Shown: positions 35,080 through 44,280 of the stretch, one piece after another | How positions within the stretch are numbered: position 1 is the stretch's first letter | Layout of the letters: each line of letters opens with the position of its first letter | From: Cellulophaga algicola DSM 14237 | GTDB lineage: Bacteria; Bacteroidota; Bacteroidia; Flavobacteriales; Flavobacteriaceae | DNA length: 64,000 bases | Reading direction: 5' to 3' | NCBI RefSeq assembly: GCF_000186265.1 | Contig: NC_014934.1 | Span: forward strand, 620,001 to 684,000 | Made by a program: the position numbers and the translations under genes | The notes under the pieces: generated by a model | What the model was told of the DNA's origin: nothing | Database searches by the model: none | What the model saw: only the letters and a program-made list of their open reading frames with translations

Positions 35080-36375
35080 TTACAAAAGACCCCAAGACCA
35101 TAATTTATCAGAATCTTCAAACCAACGATCTCCAATATCGGTGCGGTAATAACAGTTGTTAATAATTACAGTATTGATACGGTTATACATCATTTTCTGT
35201 GCATCTTTCATGGTTAGCCCAGTACCTGTGACTAACAAGGCTATGCCAGTATTCCCTGTAATTAACCACTGGTCATTTACAATTTTTAAGTGCATAGGAT
35301 GAATACCTTCTAAGCTATCTTTTTTTAAAATAACAACGGCATCTTTTGAAAAGAGCTCAAATGTTTTTTTATCCTCATATGGGAACGGAGGTACCACTAC
35401 AAAAGCCCCTACTTGAAATCCTTTTTTTACTTGAAGTTGAAATTTGTGTCCAGAAGCTACTTTATACAATAATTCTCCAATAGGCTCTGTTATTCCTGCT
35501 CGCTGAATAAATATCTGAGGAAAACCAAAACGAGATGTAAATTCTAAAGGATAAATTCCATGTCCGTTTACAATACAGTTTAAATCTATATGTCCAAAAA
35601 AATTATTTTTGGCAAGTATGGCTTCCATTTTCTTGAGTGTTTTATCAAAAATTGGAGAGTCTTTTACCCAAAACATGCTACTCCCCATCTCTCCTGTAGA
35701 AACCCCTAATTCTTTAGGGAATAGTTTTTTATGCTCAAAAGTGATGTTTATTGGTGTTAGAAACTCTACACCATTAAAAAATGCAGATACAGAAATTTCT
35801 ACGCCTTTTACTTTTCGCTGCAATTGAAAGGTGCCAAAATCATCTCCCCAAGATTTTTCATAGGCTTTTAATACCCGCACCACATCCTGGCCAGAATCAT
35901 CATTACCTACAAAAAGCAATTGTTTTAATTCCTGTGTTTCCCCAGATGGTTTTATCACATAGGCATTTGGGTTTGCTTCTACATATTTAATTGCCTCTTT
36001 AAACGTTTCAAATTCCTTAAAAGGCAGTATATTAATTTTATGTCTTTTAAGTTCTTCCTGCCCAAAATTACGGTCTAGCTCTAAGGCGTCTGTGTACTCC
36101 GTACCTCCAAAGACTAATTTTCCTTGTGCACGTAACTCTTGACAAATAGCACCATTCCCTGTATAATCAAAAATTAAAACATCTGCCCAATCCACATGCT
36201 TCTTCCAATCTTGTACTTTTTTTACAAAGCCATAGCCTATTTCTTTGGAAGCTTTATCTTCTACATATAATTTAACCTCATTGCCTTCCTGAAGTGTTGC
36301 GTTAGCGATATCTAATGCTTCTCCCCAACGAGAAATAAAAAGAAACTTTTTTTTAACCTGAACTATTTTTCGCAA
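35080..36375 (-). CDS. PurD-like ATP-grasp ligase
   Basis: 431 residues from a TTG at 36375. Rossmann-like N-terminus (KFLFISRWGEALDIANAT), then a central ATP-grasp region (YVIKPSGETQELKQLL and the metal-binding end NGHGIYPLEFTSRFGFPQ). It resembles phosphoribosylamine-glycine ligase in outline but lacks the classic PurD signature and is found away from purine genes. Related ATP-grasp enzymes join an acid to an amine. With the adjacent GNAT protein this may be a small peptide- or amide-forming pair. The family is likely, the substrate unknown. Confidence 0.65.
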   Translation of the reverse strand: MRKIVQVKKKFLFISRWGEALDIANATLQEGNEVKLYVEDKASKEIGYGFVKKVQDWKKHVDWADVLIFDYTGNGAICQELRAQGKLVFGGTEYTDALELDRNFGQEELKRHKINILPFKEFETFKEAIKYVEANPNAYVIKPSGETQELKQLLFVGNDDSGQDVVRVLKAYEKSWGDDFGTFQLQRKVKGVEISVSAFFNGVEFLTPINITFEHKKLFPKELGVSTGEMGSSMFWVKDSPIFDKTLKKMEAILAKNNFFGHIDLNCIVNGHGIYPLEFTSRFGFPQIFIQRAGITEPIGELLYKVASGHKFQLQVKKGFQVGAFVVVPPFPYEDKKTFELFSKDAVVILKKDSLEGIHPMHLKIVNDQWLITGNTGIALLVTGTGLTMKDAQKMMYNRINTVIINNCYYRTDIGDRWFEDSDKLWSWGLL

Positions 36376-36400
36376 TTTGTTATGCTTTTTTTTAGGTGAT

Positions 36401-36434
36401 AAAGGCGCATATTAAAACTAACATGCGCTCTTTT
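36401..36434 (-). terminator. Possible weak terminator
   Basis: GCGCAT (36405-36410) and ATGCGC (36423-36428), with AAA/TTT flanks, 12-base loop. It follows the small secreted protein on the minus strand. Short A-run, so only tentative. Confidence 0.35.
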
Positions 36435-36437
36435 AAA

Positions 36438-36755
36438 TTATTTAATTGTTTTAATTAATTTTAAATCTGTAATCGTTAAAACTTCATGAGTTTCATTTTC
36501 TTCGTCTTGAAACTCTTCAGAGGTATAGGTAACTTCAAAGTCTGTTCCTATTAATTTTCTATCGGCCATATTGTATTTTGCCCCTGCTTTTTCTTCTAAA
36601 TTTTTAAAGGCATAGGTATTAAAATCTTCTTCAGAAGAAAAATAATATACCCCGTCATCTACACCTTCATAAGTTACGGTGATTGTTATAGCGTCTTGGC
36701 TAGTTTTCAAAAAAGAAGTAATTAATAATAAAATAGAGATTGCTATTATTTTCAT
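36438..36755 (-). CDS. Small secreted protein, unknown function
   Basis: 105 residues from the ATG at 36755, which puts the hydrophobic signal MKIIAISILLLITSFL at the N-terminus; the longer frame from 36803 buries it. After the signal a beta-rich domain (ITITVTYEGVDDGVYYFSS) follows, with E/D-rich strands to the end. No cysteine, so not a lipoprotein. Unrecognised family. It sits upstream of the ATP-grasp gene with a 62-base gap. Confidence 0.6.
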   Translation of the reverse strand: MKIIAISILLLITSFLKTSQDAITITVTYEGVDDGVYYFSSEEDFNTYAFKNLEEKAGAKYNMADRKLIGTDFEVTYTSEEFQDEENETHEVLTITDLKLIKTIK

Positions 36756-37175
36756 GATTTTTAGAACTAAATTAATGATGTAATTGATGTATAAGTTTTC
36801 CAATGATTTACCCTACATACCTAGTATGCAAGTGGTAAGAATAAAATCACTATATTTTGCTTATCGTTCGTTTAAATAAAACATTAGAAAAGATCATCTC
36901 TTTTTTCTGATAAAAAAAAGGATGAATTTTCATCAATTGGAAGTAAGAAATCTGTTCTGATGTTCGGTTTTCCAAACTATGGAATGTTTTTGATATTGAT
37001 TTCAAAATAACCAAAAACCCGAAATTATTATTTTTCTTCAAGGTGCTCTCCCAATCAGGGGTTAAACACAAAATTTAAGATACAAATGAAGTAAAAAAAC
37101 AGATATCTTTTTCAATTATTTTCAAGATAATTTGATGCTAAAAAATACCGTAACTTTGCTATAAAAAAAGAGCTT
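36756..37175. other. Intergenic region with the GIY-YIG fusion promoter
   Basis: 420 bases with no gene I would defend; a 73-codon minus-strand frame at 36850-37071 lacks a start context and looks like chance. The right end holds a promoter-like TTG (37132-37134) and TAACTTTG (37151-37158). Confidence 0.5.
37132..37158 (+). promoter_or_regulatory. Promoter of the exonuclease-GIY-YIG gene
   Basis: TTG at 37132-37134 and TAACTTTG at 37151-37158, 16 bases between. The -7 is an exact TAnnTTTG. The start would be about 37164, leaving a leader of about 12 bases to the TTG start codon at 37176 and supporting that unusual start. Confidence 0.55.
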
Positions 37176-38549
37176 TTGTACACAATTATCGATATTGAAA
37201 CTACAGGGAATGGTATTCAAGGAAACAAGATTACAGAAATTTCTATTTTTAAATATGACGGTTATGATGTTATTGAAGAATTTACCACACTTATAAATCC
37301 TGAAGCAGAAATTCCGTATTTTATTACAGGGTTAACAGGAATTGATAATACTATGGTTCGCAATGCTCCAAAATTTTCTGAGGTTGCGGATCAAATCTTA
37401 AAGATTACAGAAGAAACCATATTTGTTGCCCATAATGTAAGTTTTGATTACAATATTATAAAGCACGAATTTAAAGCTATTGGAGTAGATTTTATACGCC
37501 AAAAACTATGTACTGTTCGTCTGTCGAGAAAATTATTTCCAGGATACAACAGCTACAGCCTGGGTAAACTTTGCACAGCATTAAAAATTCCGCTTACAGA
37601 TAGACATAGAGCTAGAGGCGACGCAGAAGCTACAACCATTTTATTCGAAAAATTATTACGTGTTGATGCTACTGGTGAAGTTTTTAAATCATTCCTTAAT
37701 GCACGTTCTCAAGAAGCCACTTTACCTCCAGGGTTGCCAAAATCTGACTTCGATAACTTACCAAATACTCCTGGCATTTACTTCTTTAAGAATGCTAAAG
37801 GAAAAATAATATATGTAGGCAAAGCTATTGATATAAAGAAAAGAGTATTGAGTCATTTTTATGACAAAACAACTAAAGAGATTGCAATGTGTCAAGAGAC
37901 CTCAGCAATAGATTTTGAACTTTCTGGAAGTGAGATAATGGCTTTATTAATGGAATCTGACGCTATAAAACACCATTATCCAGACTATAACCGCGCCCAG
38001 AAAAAAAAGGTACAGCCCTTTGGAATATTTACCTACGAAGACCGTAATGGCATTATGCATTTAGCGTGGAATACTCAAAAAATGGCTCCCAATTCCTTTT
38101 ATACGTTATATTCAAAAACAGCAAGTCGCACCTTTTTACAGGAGCTTTGTAAAACGTATAAACTGTGTCCTAAGTTCTGCCATTTACAAGAAAATGTACC
38201 ACAATGTTCTCATTATGATATTTTAGAATGTGAAGGTATTTGCAGAGGCACAGAAGAAATTGAAGCTTATAATGCTAAAGTTAAACAAGCTATAAGTGAT
38301 GTTCAATCTAAAAACGAAAACTTTATTATTCGTGAAAAAGGCAGAACCCTAGATGAATCTGGAGTTATACTTGTTCAGGACAATACTTATATGGGGTATG
38401 GCTTTGTGGAAAATGAAATAGCGATTGAAACTATTGATGACCTAACGCCGTTTATCACTCCACAAAAAAACACCTTTGAAACAGAAAGGCTAATCGCTAA
38501 TTTTATTCAAAAAAATACCAGTAAAATCTTTGTTTTGCATCAAAACTAG
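37176..38549 (+). CDS. Exonuclease-GIY-YIG nuclease fusion (UvrC/Cho-like)
   Basis: 457 residues from a TTG start. Residues 1-160 are a DnaQ-type 3'-5' exonuclease: DIETTG (D6, E8), HNVSFD (H86, D91), and HRARGDAEA (H144, D149). Residues about 197-280 are a GIY-YIG endonuclease: PGIYFFKN and IIYVGKAIDIKKRV (200-223), with a following catalytic glutamate expected. It has the same two-part layout as DNA-polymerase-III-epsilon/UvrC-like proteins of Bacteroidota and Actinobacteria. The C-terminal part carries cysteines (CPKFCHLQ..CSHYDILECEGIC), perhaps structural. Likely acts in repair; it cannot be a full UvrC. Confidence 0.88.
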   Translation: MYTIIDIETTGNGIQGNKITEISIFKYDGYDVIEEFTTLINPEAEIPYFITGLTGIDNTMVRNAPKFSEVADQILKITEETIFVAHNVSFDYNIIKHEFKAIGVDFIRQKLCTVRLSRKLFPGYNSYSLGKLCTALKIPLTDRHRARGDAEATTILFEKLLRVDATGEVFKSFLNARSQEATLPPGLPKSDFDNLPNTPGIYFFKNAKGKIIYVGKAIDIKKRVLSHFYDKTTKEIAMCQETSAIDFELSGSEIMALLMESDAIKHHYPDYNRAQKKKVQPFGIFTYEDRNGIMHLAWNTQKMAPNSFYTLYSKTASRTFLQELCKTYKLCPKFCHLQENVPQCSHYDILECEGICRGTEEIEAYNAKVKQAISDVQSKNENFIIREKGRTLDESGVILVQDNTYMGYGFVENEIAIETIDDLTPFITPQKNTFETERLIANFIQKNTSKIFVLHQN

Positions 38550-38556
38550 ACTAAGA

Positions 38557-38685
38557 TTATTTCTTTTTTTCACTATTGATAAATGAAATAATAATTAGGA
38601 CTAAGGTAATACATACGGCAGCAAAAATGCCTATCAATACAATTCCGTAATTCCAATTCACTAAAGATATTACTAGCTTATTCAT
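38557..38685 (-). CDS. 42-residue single-span membrane peptide
   Basis: ATG at 38685 to TAA at 38557-38559 encodes MNKLVISLVNWNYGIVLIGI... with one hydrophobic helix (about 14-35) and a lysine-rich end SEKKK, the usual inside-positive rule. The length and composition are those of a genuine small membrane protein, not a chance frame. It lies downstream of the sulfur-metabolism pair on the same strand, but a terminator separates it. Function unknown. Confidence 0.55.
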   Translation of the reverse strand: MNKLVISLVNWNYGIVLIGIFAAVCITLVLIIISFINSEKKK

Positions 38686-38769
38686 AATTTATTAGGTTGA
38701 TTTATCATGCAAAATTAACACTGGAGACTAGAAATAAAAATGATAAAAATCATAAAAATCATAAAACGA

Positions 38770-38806
38770 AAAAAAAAGACCATCAACAGCTTGTTGATGG
38801 TCTTAA
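38770..38806 (-). terminator. Intrinsic terminator after the MBL-rhodanese gene
   Basis: 13-bp arms (38776-38788 and 38792-38804) around a 3-base loop, with a long A-run to the left that becomes the U-tract on the minus strand. Confidence 0.85.
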
Positions 38807-38826
38807 AATTTATTTTCTAATTAATG

Positions 38827-40236
38827 TTATAATGTCGTTGGGCAAACATAATCTGTAACTTCTGCACCGTCCGCTTTTAAAGCTGCAAAGCCCCCTGCAA
38901 CATCAACCAAATTATGGATTCCTCTACTTTTTAAAATTGAAGCTGCGATTACCGATCGATAGCCTCCTGCGCAATGCACGAAAAAGGTTTCTTTTTCAGG
39001 AAATTCGGTTAAATAATCATTCAAAGAACTCAAAGGAGTATTCTCAGCATTTTTTACGTGCTCAGATAAGTATTCTGTTTCTTTACGAACATCGAATACA
39101 GGTGTGTGCTTAGCTTTAATTGCTGCCACAGCTTCGGCTGCTGGCACAGATGTAATGGTATCATAATCTTTCGATGCCTTTTTCCAAGCTTCGAATCCGC
39201 CTTTTAAGAAACCTATAGTTCCATCAAAACCTACACGAGATAAACGGGTAATAGCTTCTTCTTCTTTGCCATCTGGGGTTACTAAAAGTAAAGGCTGATC
39301 TACATCTGCGATTAGCGCACCTACCCATGGAGCAAAATCGCCATTCAATCCAATAAAAATAGAACGTGGAATATGTCCTTTCACAAAATCATTCTGATGT
39401 CTTACATCTAAAACTATAGCCCCAGTTTCATTAGCAGCTACTTCAAAAGCATCCGGTGTCAAGGCTGTAGTACCTCGTTCTAAAACTTCATCAAAATCTT
39501 CATAACCTTCTTTATTCATCTTCACGTTCAATGGAAAATATTTTGGTGGAGGCAAAAGTCCGTCGGTAACTTCTTTGATAAATTCATCTCTCGTCATATC
39601 TGCACGGAGGGCATAGTTCATTTTTTTCTGATTCCCTAAGGTATCTACGGTCTCTTTCATCATGTTCTTACCACATGCTGATCCAGCCCCGTGCGCTGGG
39701 TATACAATTACATCATCTGCCAAAGGCATTAATTTAGTTCGTAAACTATCAAACAGCGTACCTGCCAGCTGCTCCTGCGTCATATCTGCGGCCTTTTGTG
39801 CTAAATCTGGTCGCCCAACGTCTCCTAAAAACAAGGTGTCTCCAGAGAAAATTGCATGATCTTTTCCATTCTTGTCTTTCAATAGAAAAGTAGAACTTTC
39901 CATCGTATGTCCAGGTGTATGTACTACCTTAATCGTTATTTCGCCTAATTTAAACTCTTGCCCGTCTTTAGCAATAATGGCTTCAAAAGAAGGATTTGCA
40001 AGAGGACCGTATATAATTGGTGCTCCTGTTTCCTTAGATAATGTAACATGCCCACTAACAAAATCTGCATGAAAATGGGTTTCAAAAATATATTTTATTT
40101 TCGCTTTATCATTCGCTGCTCTTTTAATGTAAGGACCAACTTCTCTTAACGGATCAATGATAGCCACCTCCCCATTACTTTCAATATAATAAGCCCCTTG
40201 CGCTAAGCATCCTGTGTATATTTGTTCTATCTTCAT
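38827..40236 (-). CDS. Metallo-beta-lactamase fold protein with two rhodanese domains
   Basis: 469 residues. N-terminal MBL domain of the persulfide dioxygenase (ETHE1/CstB) kind: ETHFHADFVSGH (about 52-63), HTPGHTMES, GDTLFLGDVGRPD. Two rhodanese domains follow (about 255-360 and 365-469). The first has a Pro/Asp loop where the catalytic cysteine should be (LLVTPDGKEEEA) and so looks inactive; the second has HCAGGYRS with an active cysteine. The likely job is to oxidise or pass on persulfide sulfur in the cytoplasm. Preceded on the strand by a SulP transporter. Confidence 0.88.
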   Translation of the reverse strand: MKIEQIYTGCLAQGAYYIESNGEVAIIDPLREVGPYIKRAANDKAKIKYIFETHFHADFVSGHVTLSKETGAPIIYGPLANPSFEAIIAKDGQEFKLGEITIKVVHTPGHTMESSTFLLKDKNGKDHAIFSGDTLFLGDVGRPDLAQKAADMTQEQLAGTLFDSLRTKLMPLADDVIVYPAHGAGSACGKNMMKETVDTLGNQKKMNYALRADMTRDEFIKEVTDGLLPPPKYFPLNVKMNKEGYEDFDEVLERGTTALTPDAFEVAANETGAIVLDVRHQNDFVKGHIPRSIFIGLNGDFAPWVGALIADVDQPLLLVTPDGKEEEAITRLSRVGFDGTIGFLKGGFEAWKKASKDYDTITSVPAAEAVAAIKAKHTPVFDVRKETEYLSEHVKNAENTPLSSLNDYLTEFPEKETFFVHCAGGYRSVIAASILKSRGIHNLVDVAGGFAALKADGAEVTDYVCPTTL

Positions 40237-40376
40237 ATCTATATTTTTTTATCTTGATAAAAAACATCCTAATTATTCTTTTGATCTAAGCTCTATCAAT
40301 CCTTATTACATTTATATTTTAACTCAATTCTTAGGGTAAAAGTAGATTAAATTATACCCATTGTCAGTAACAATAG

Positions 40377-42104
40377 TTACACTCTAAATTGATTTTGATA
40401 GGCTACTTTACCTTTTAAACTAGAAACTGAACTTGGATCATCAAAACATGCTACCGCTTCTTTTATTTTTACAAAGAGAAATTCTTTATGCAATTCATTT
40501 ATAATTCCACTATTAAAGATAATATCTCGAGTTGGCCCTATAGCACCTGCGATATAGAATTGTATATTTCTATCATGAATTTCTCTTATCACCTTTGTTA
40601 ATGCTTGTGCTCCTGTAGAATCTATATAATTGATAGCTTCTGCATTGAGAATTACGCCTTTTAATTTTAGTCCTTTTTTATCAATTTCATGAAATAATTG
40701 ATTTTTAAAAAACCCAACATTCCCAAAATACAATTGCGCATCAAAACGAATAATAAGTAAATCCTCGCGATTGATTACCTCATCTGCAAAACGTGTTATA
40801 TTTTTATAGTAATCTGTATCTTTTATATTTCCCAAGACCGCAAAATGCGGATTAGAAGTTCTGTAGACCATTAGCAAAAGAGAACTCATTACCCCTACCA
40901 ATATCCCTTGAGGAATACCGATGAATAGTGTAACGAAGAAAGTTATTAGTAAAACAACAAACTCATCTTTTCGCTTATGCCATAATTGTTTAGCGTACGC
41001 CACATCAATCAATCCAATTACAGAAACCATTATAATACTTGCCAAAGCTGCATTAGGTAAATAGTAAAAAACTGGCGTTAAAAACAATAACGTACCAATA
41101 ACCATTAGTACACTAAATAAAGCGGATAAATTGGTCTTTGCTCCTGCTTCGCCATTAATAGCAGATCTTGAAAAACTAGCTGTAGAAGAATAAGATTGAA
41201 AAAATGACCCTACAATATTACCCAAACCTAATGCAATTAATTCTTGATTGGCTATAATAGTTTCTTCGCCCGCTTTTTCTTCTAAGGCTTTCCCTATAGA
41301 GATTGTTTCCAGATAACCTACCAAAGCTAATGTTAGCGCAATTGGCCACAAACTTATTACAGTACTCCATTGTAATGATGGCATAGAAAAACTTGGTAAC
41401 CCTGTTGGTATTACACCTACAACATGTACCCCATATTGTTCTAATTTAAATAAATATACTGCTAAAACTCCGAGTATAACGACAATTAAAATGGCAGGAA
41501 TTCTTTTATTAATTTTTTTGAAAATAAGAATAATTATAATTCCAAATAGTCCTATGGCAAAATCATACGGATTAGTTTCCGCTATTTTCTGAAAAGCATT
41601 GAGGACTAGTTGGTGAAACATTTTACTGCTCTCTATTGGTGCTCCTAACAAATGTTTTAATTGGCTAAAAATAATAACAAATGCTGCTGCAGAAGTAAAA
41701 CCACTGATTACAGGTCTTGATAAGAAATTTACTAAAAAACCCATTTTCAATACCCCTAATAAAAGCTGAATTACGCCAACCATGAACGCCAATAGTATAG
41801 CCATGGTCACATAATTCTCTACCCCGATGATACTTAAAGCTCCTAAACCTGCTGCTACCAAAAGTGAGTCCATTGCTACTGGACCAACAGATACTTGTCT
41901 AGAAGTACCAAAAACCATATACATCAATACCGGAAAAAGTGCTGCATACAACCCATAAACAGGTGGCAAACCGGCAATCATAGCATAAGCCATACCCTGC
42001 GGAACCAATATGATACCTACCGTAAGGCCTGCTATTAAATCTTTAGAAAGATTGCTTTTCTTATACTTCGGCAACCATTTCAGTATCGGAATATATTTTT
42101 GCAT
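40377..42104 (-). CDS. SulP-family anion transporter with STAS domain
   Basis: 575 residues. About 12-14 membrane helices with the SulP signatures (LSKDLIAGLTVGIILVPQGMAYA, LPPVYGLYAALFPVLMY, SYSSTASFSRSAINGEAGAKT), then a cytoplasmic STAS domain (about 445-560) with VILNAEAINYIDSTGAQAL. Members move sulfate, bicarbonate or related anions. The neighbouring MBL-rhodanese gene favours sulfate or a sulfur oxyanion, but that rests on position only. Confidence 0.92.
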   Translation of the reverse strand: MQKYIPILKWLPKYKKSNLSKDLIAGLTVGIILVPQGMAYAMIAGLPPVYGLYAALFPVLMYMVFGTSRQVSVGPVAMDSLLVAAGLGALSIIGVENYVTMAILLAFMVGVIQLLLGVLKMGFLVNFLSRPVISGFTSAAAFVIIFSQLKHLLGAPIESSKMFHQLVLNAFQKIAETNPYDFAIGLFGIIIILIFKKINKRIPAILIVVILGVLAVYLFKLEQYGVHVVGVIPTGLPSFSMPSLQWSTVISLWPIALTLALVGYLETISIGKALEEKAGEETIIANQELIALGLGNIVGSFFQSYSSTASFSRSAINGEAGAKTNLSALFSVLMVIGTLLFLTPVFYYLPNAALASIIMVSVIGLIDVAYAKQLWHKRKDEFVVLLITFFVTLFIGIPQGILVGVMSSLLLMVYRTSNPHFAVLGNIKDTDYYKNITRFADEVINREDLLIIRFDAQLYFGNVGFFKNQLFHEIDKKGLKLKGVILNAEAINYIDSTGAQALTKVIREIHDRNIQFYIAGAIGPTRDIIFNSGIINELHKEFLFVKIKEAVACFDDPSSVSSLKGKVAYQNQFRV

Positions 42105-42176
42105 CCGTCAAATTTATACTTAATTTTTGTCATGATAAGTAACCTAAGTTACGCATGAAATTTTCACAAGATTATT

Positions 42177-42956
42177 TTAATCCGAAATAGAAATCAACAT
42201 TGTATATTCTGCTTCATCTCCTTCCAATCTTGAGAAGCCATCAGAAAGGTTTTTTTGATCCACGGCATACGGATAAAAAGTAATCGGTTCAATACAAACC
42301 ATATTATTCACTTCTGTCCATAACATAAAGTTCCCAAAACCCTTGGTCTTTATCGTTACGGTATTTTTATCTCTTAATTTAATTTCTGTACAATCTGCTA
42401 TTTGAAAGGCTCTATTCCCCACTTCTAAAATAGCTGCAAGAGAAATTTCTCTAGCGTTTGCGATAATGGTTGGATTGTCTGTTACTAGATTAAAAGCAGG
42501 ATGATATCCTAACATATAAGGCATTCCCGAAACTCCCGAAATAAGAAAACGAACTTCTAAACCCGCTTCTGAAAGTGTAAATATTTTCTTAAATATAAAA
42601 TCATAAGGCCATTGTAATAATTCTTCAGTAGACTTTTCGGGGAATTTAGAATTTTTAATTGCTGTTCCCGCAGTATAGGCTTTTTGAAAAATAGCTCCTG
42701 TCTCCGTGGCTTCTATTCGCTCATAAACCATCTCACGAAGTAAACCATGTTGATCTTGAATTGCTTCTCCTCTTGGAGTGCTTACGCTAAAATTAGCAGC
42801 TGCAGTTGGACCTATGATTGGAAACATTTCGGTATCTGCATTACGCCAACCCGGACTTCCTTTCTGATGAATATATTCTTGATCCGCTACTTGAAAACTT
42901 ACCAATTCTCCTGCATCAATCTGTACCGTTTGGTTCTTATAAGAAAGTGTTGTCAT
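42177..42956 (-). CDS. Aldose 1-epimerase family protein
   Basis: 259 residues. Galactose mutarotase-like fold of the shorter YeaD/LacX type: LLREMVYERIE, YMLGYHPAFNLV (catalytic-histidine region H at about 151), and the C-terminal CIEPITFYPYAVD (catalytic glutamate). It interconverts alpha and beta sugar anomers. Cytoplasmic; no sugar operon is adjacent. Its start lies 4 bases after nothing transcribed against it, and the M20 peptidase gene follows upstream by only 4 bases, so the two are probably co-transcribed. Confidence 0.82.
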   Translation of the reverse strand: MTTLSYKNQTVQIDAGELVSFQVADQEYIHQKGSPGWRNADTEMFPIIGPTAAANFSVSTPRGEAIQDQHGLLREMVYERIEATETGAIFQKAYTAGTAIKNSKFPEKSTEELLQWPYDFIFKKIFTLSEAGLEVRFLISGVSGMPYMLGYHPAFNLVTDNPTIIANAREISLAAILEVGNRAFQIADCTEIKLRDKNTVTIKTKGFGNFMLWTEVNNMVCIEPITFYPYAVDQKNLSDGFSRLEGDEAEYTMLISISD

Positions 42957-42960
42957 ACTA

Positions 42961-44256
42961 TTATTGATGTATTAATCTATAAATTAAAATTGCTGTTCTT
43001 TTCGTTAAGGCCTCTATTGTATTTAGGTTTACAGTTTCTTCTGGAGTATGCGCTCCTGTACCCATTGTTCCTAGGCCATCTAAAGCATCTACATATGCTG
43101 CAACAAATGAAGTATCTGCCGCTCCTCTTTTTCCGGGGTCATATGCAATAACTTCTCCTTGTTTTAAATCTAAGCTTACTTGATTCAATTGTTTTAAAAG
43201 ATCTAAATTTCCTGCTGTAGGACCCATTGCCGGATAACTATCTTCAAAATGTATCGTTGCTGAAGTATTCGGTAAATTTTTTGCGACAATTTCTCGCATC
43301 TTATTACGTGCATTTTCTTTTTGCGCTTCAGACATAAATCTTAATCCGCCTTTTACCAATGCCGTTTGTGCTACAACATTTGTTTTGCCAAAAGCATCTC
43401 CTTTACCTGTTTTTACATCATAATCTATAAAGGTACCCCCTAATAATATTCCAGGATTAAAGCTTAAATACTCTTCTCCTTTTACCTCTTCGTAAAAACT
43501 ATTTAATATTCTTGACATTTCAAATATAGCTCCAGCACCTGTAGCTTCATTAAAAATACCTGAAGAGTGAGCTCTTTCACCAGTCACCTCAACTTCCCAC
43601 CCTGAAGAACCACGCCGTGCAACCGTAGCATAATTAAACCCTGTAGATGTTTCAAAACCTAAGGCTATATCACTTTTTTTTGCAGCAGCAACTAGATCTT
43701 TTCTACTAATAGTCAATGGTTTGCCTGTACTTTCTTCATCGCCTGTAAAAGCTGCAATAATTTGAGCGTTTTCAAGTAATCCGTTTTCTTGTAAAGCTTT
43801 TAAAGCATACAAGATTATTACATTTCCACCTTTCATATCATTCCCTCCAGGTGCGTGGGCTATACTATCATTGACCATTTCAAATTTCTGAAACGGACTA
43901 TCTTCCTCAAAAACAGTATCTAAATGACCAATTAGCAATAATTTCTTTCCTTTTTTTCCAGAAGTTTCTGCAAATAAATGTCCAGATCTATTTAGCTCCG
44001 ATGGCATCTCTATCCAACTTGTTCTAAAATTTATAGCATCAAAAGCATCTTTAAAAACAATACCCACTTTTTTCACCCCTTCAATATTAAGAGTACCACT
44101 ATTTATATTGACTACTTTTTCTAAAAATTGTATTGCTTCTGAGTTATTCTTTTCAACACTTGAAATAATTTTTTTCTCCGTTTTTGATAATTTCTGAGAG
44201 AATCCGCTCAAAGAAATTGTAATCAAAAGAATAAAGAGATATTGATTTTTTTTCAT
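42961..44256 (-). CDS. M20-family metallopeptidase (carboxypeptidase-like), exported
   Basis: 431 residues with a signal peptide (MKKNQYLFILLITISLSGFSQ). M20 metal motifs: LIGHLDTVFEED, GGNDMKGG, FTGDEESTGK (catalytic glutamates), and GMGAHTPEE-type ending (GTGAHTPEE). Similar to carboxypeptidase G2-like enzymes that cut terminal acidic residues. Exported to the periplasm or beyond. Adjacent to aldose epimerase (4-base gap) and the LolC/E-like gene (24-base gap), all on one strand. Confidence 0.88.
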   Translation of the reverse strand: MKKNQYLFILLITISLSGFSQKLSKTEKKIISSVEKNNSEAIQFLEKVVNINSGTLNIEGVKKVGIVFKDAFDAINFRTSWIEMPSELNRSGHLFAETSGKKGKKLLLIGHLDTVFEEDSPFQKFEMVNDSIAHAPGGNDMKGGNVIILYALKALQENGLLENAQIIAAFTGDEESTGKPLTISRKDLVAAAKKSDIALGFETSTGFNYATVARRGSSGWEVEVTGERAHSSGIFNEATGAGAIFEMSRILNSFYEEVKGEEYLSFNPGILLGGTFIDYDVKTGKGDAFGKTNVVAQTALVKGGLRFMSEAQKENARNKMREIVAKNLPNTSATIHFEDSYPAMGPTAGNLDLLKQLNQVSLDLKQGEVIAYDPGKRGAADTSFVAAYVDALDGLGTMGTGAHTPEETVNLNTIEALTKRTAILIYRLIHQ

Positions 44257-44280
44257 AATGCTGATTTTATTTTTTTCAGT

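Noticed and set aside
36850-37071. 73-codon minus-strand frame in an intergenic gap
   Set aside because: Residue content is odd, no promoter or partner, and it lies in the region that carries the promoter of the GIY-YIG fusion. Probably chance.
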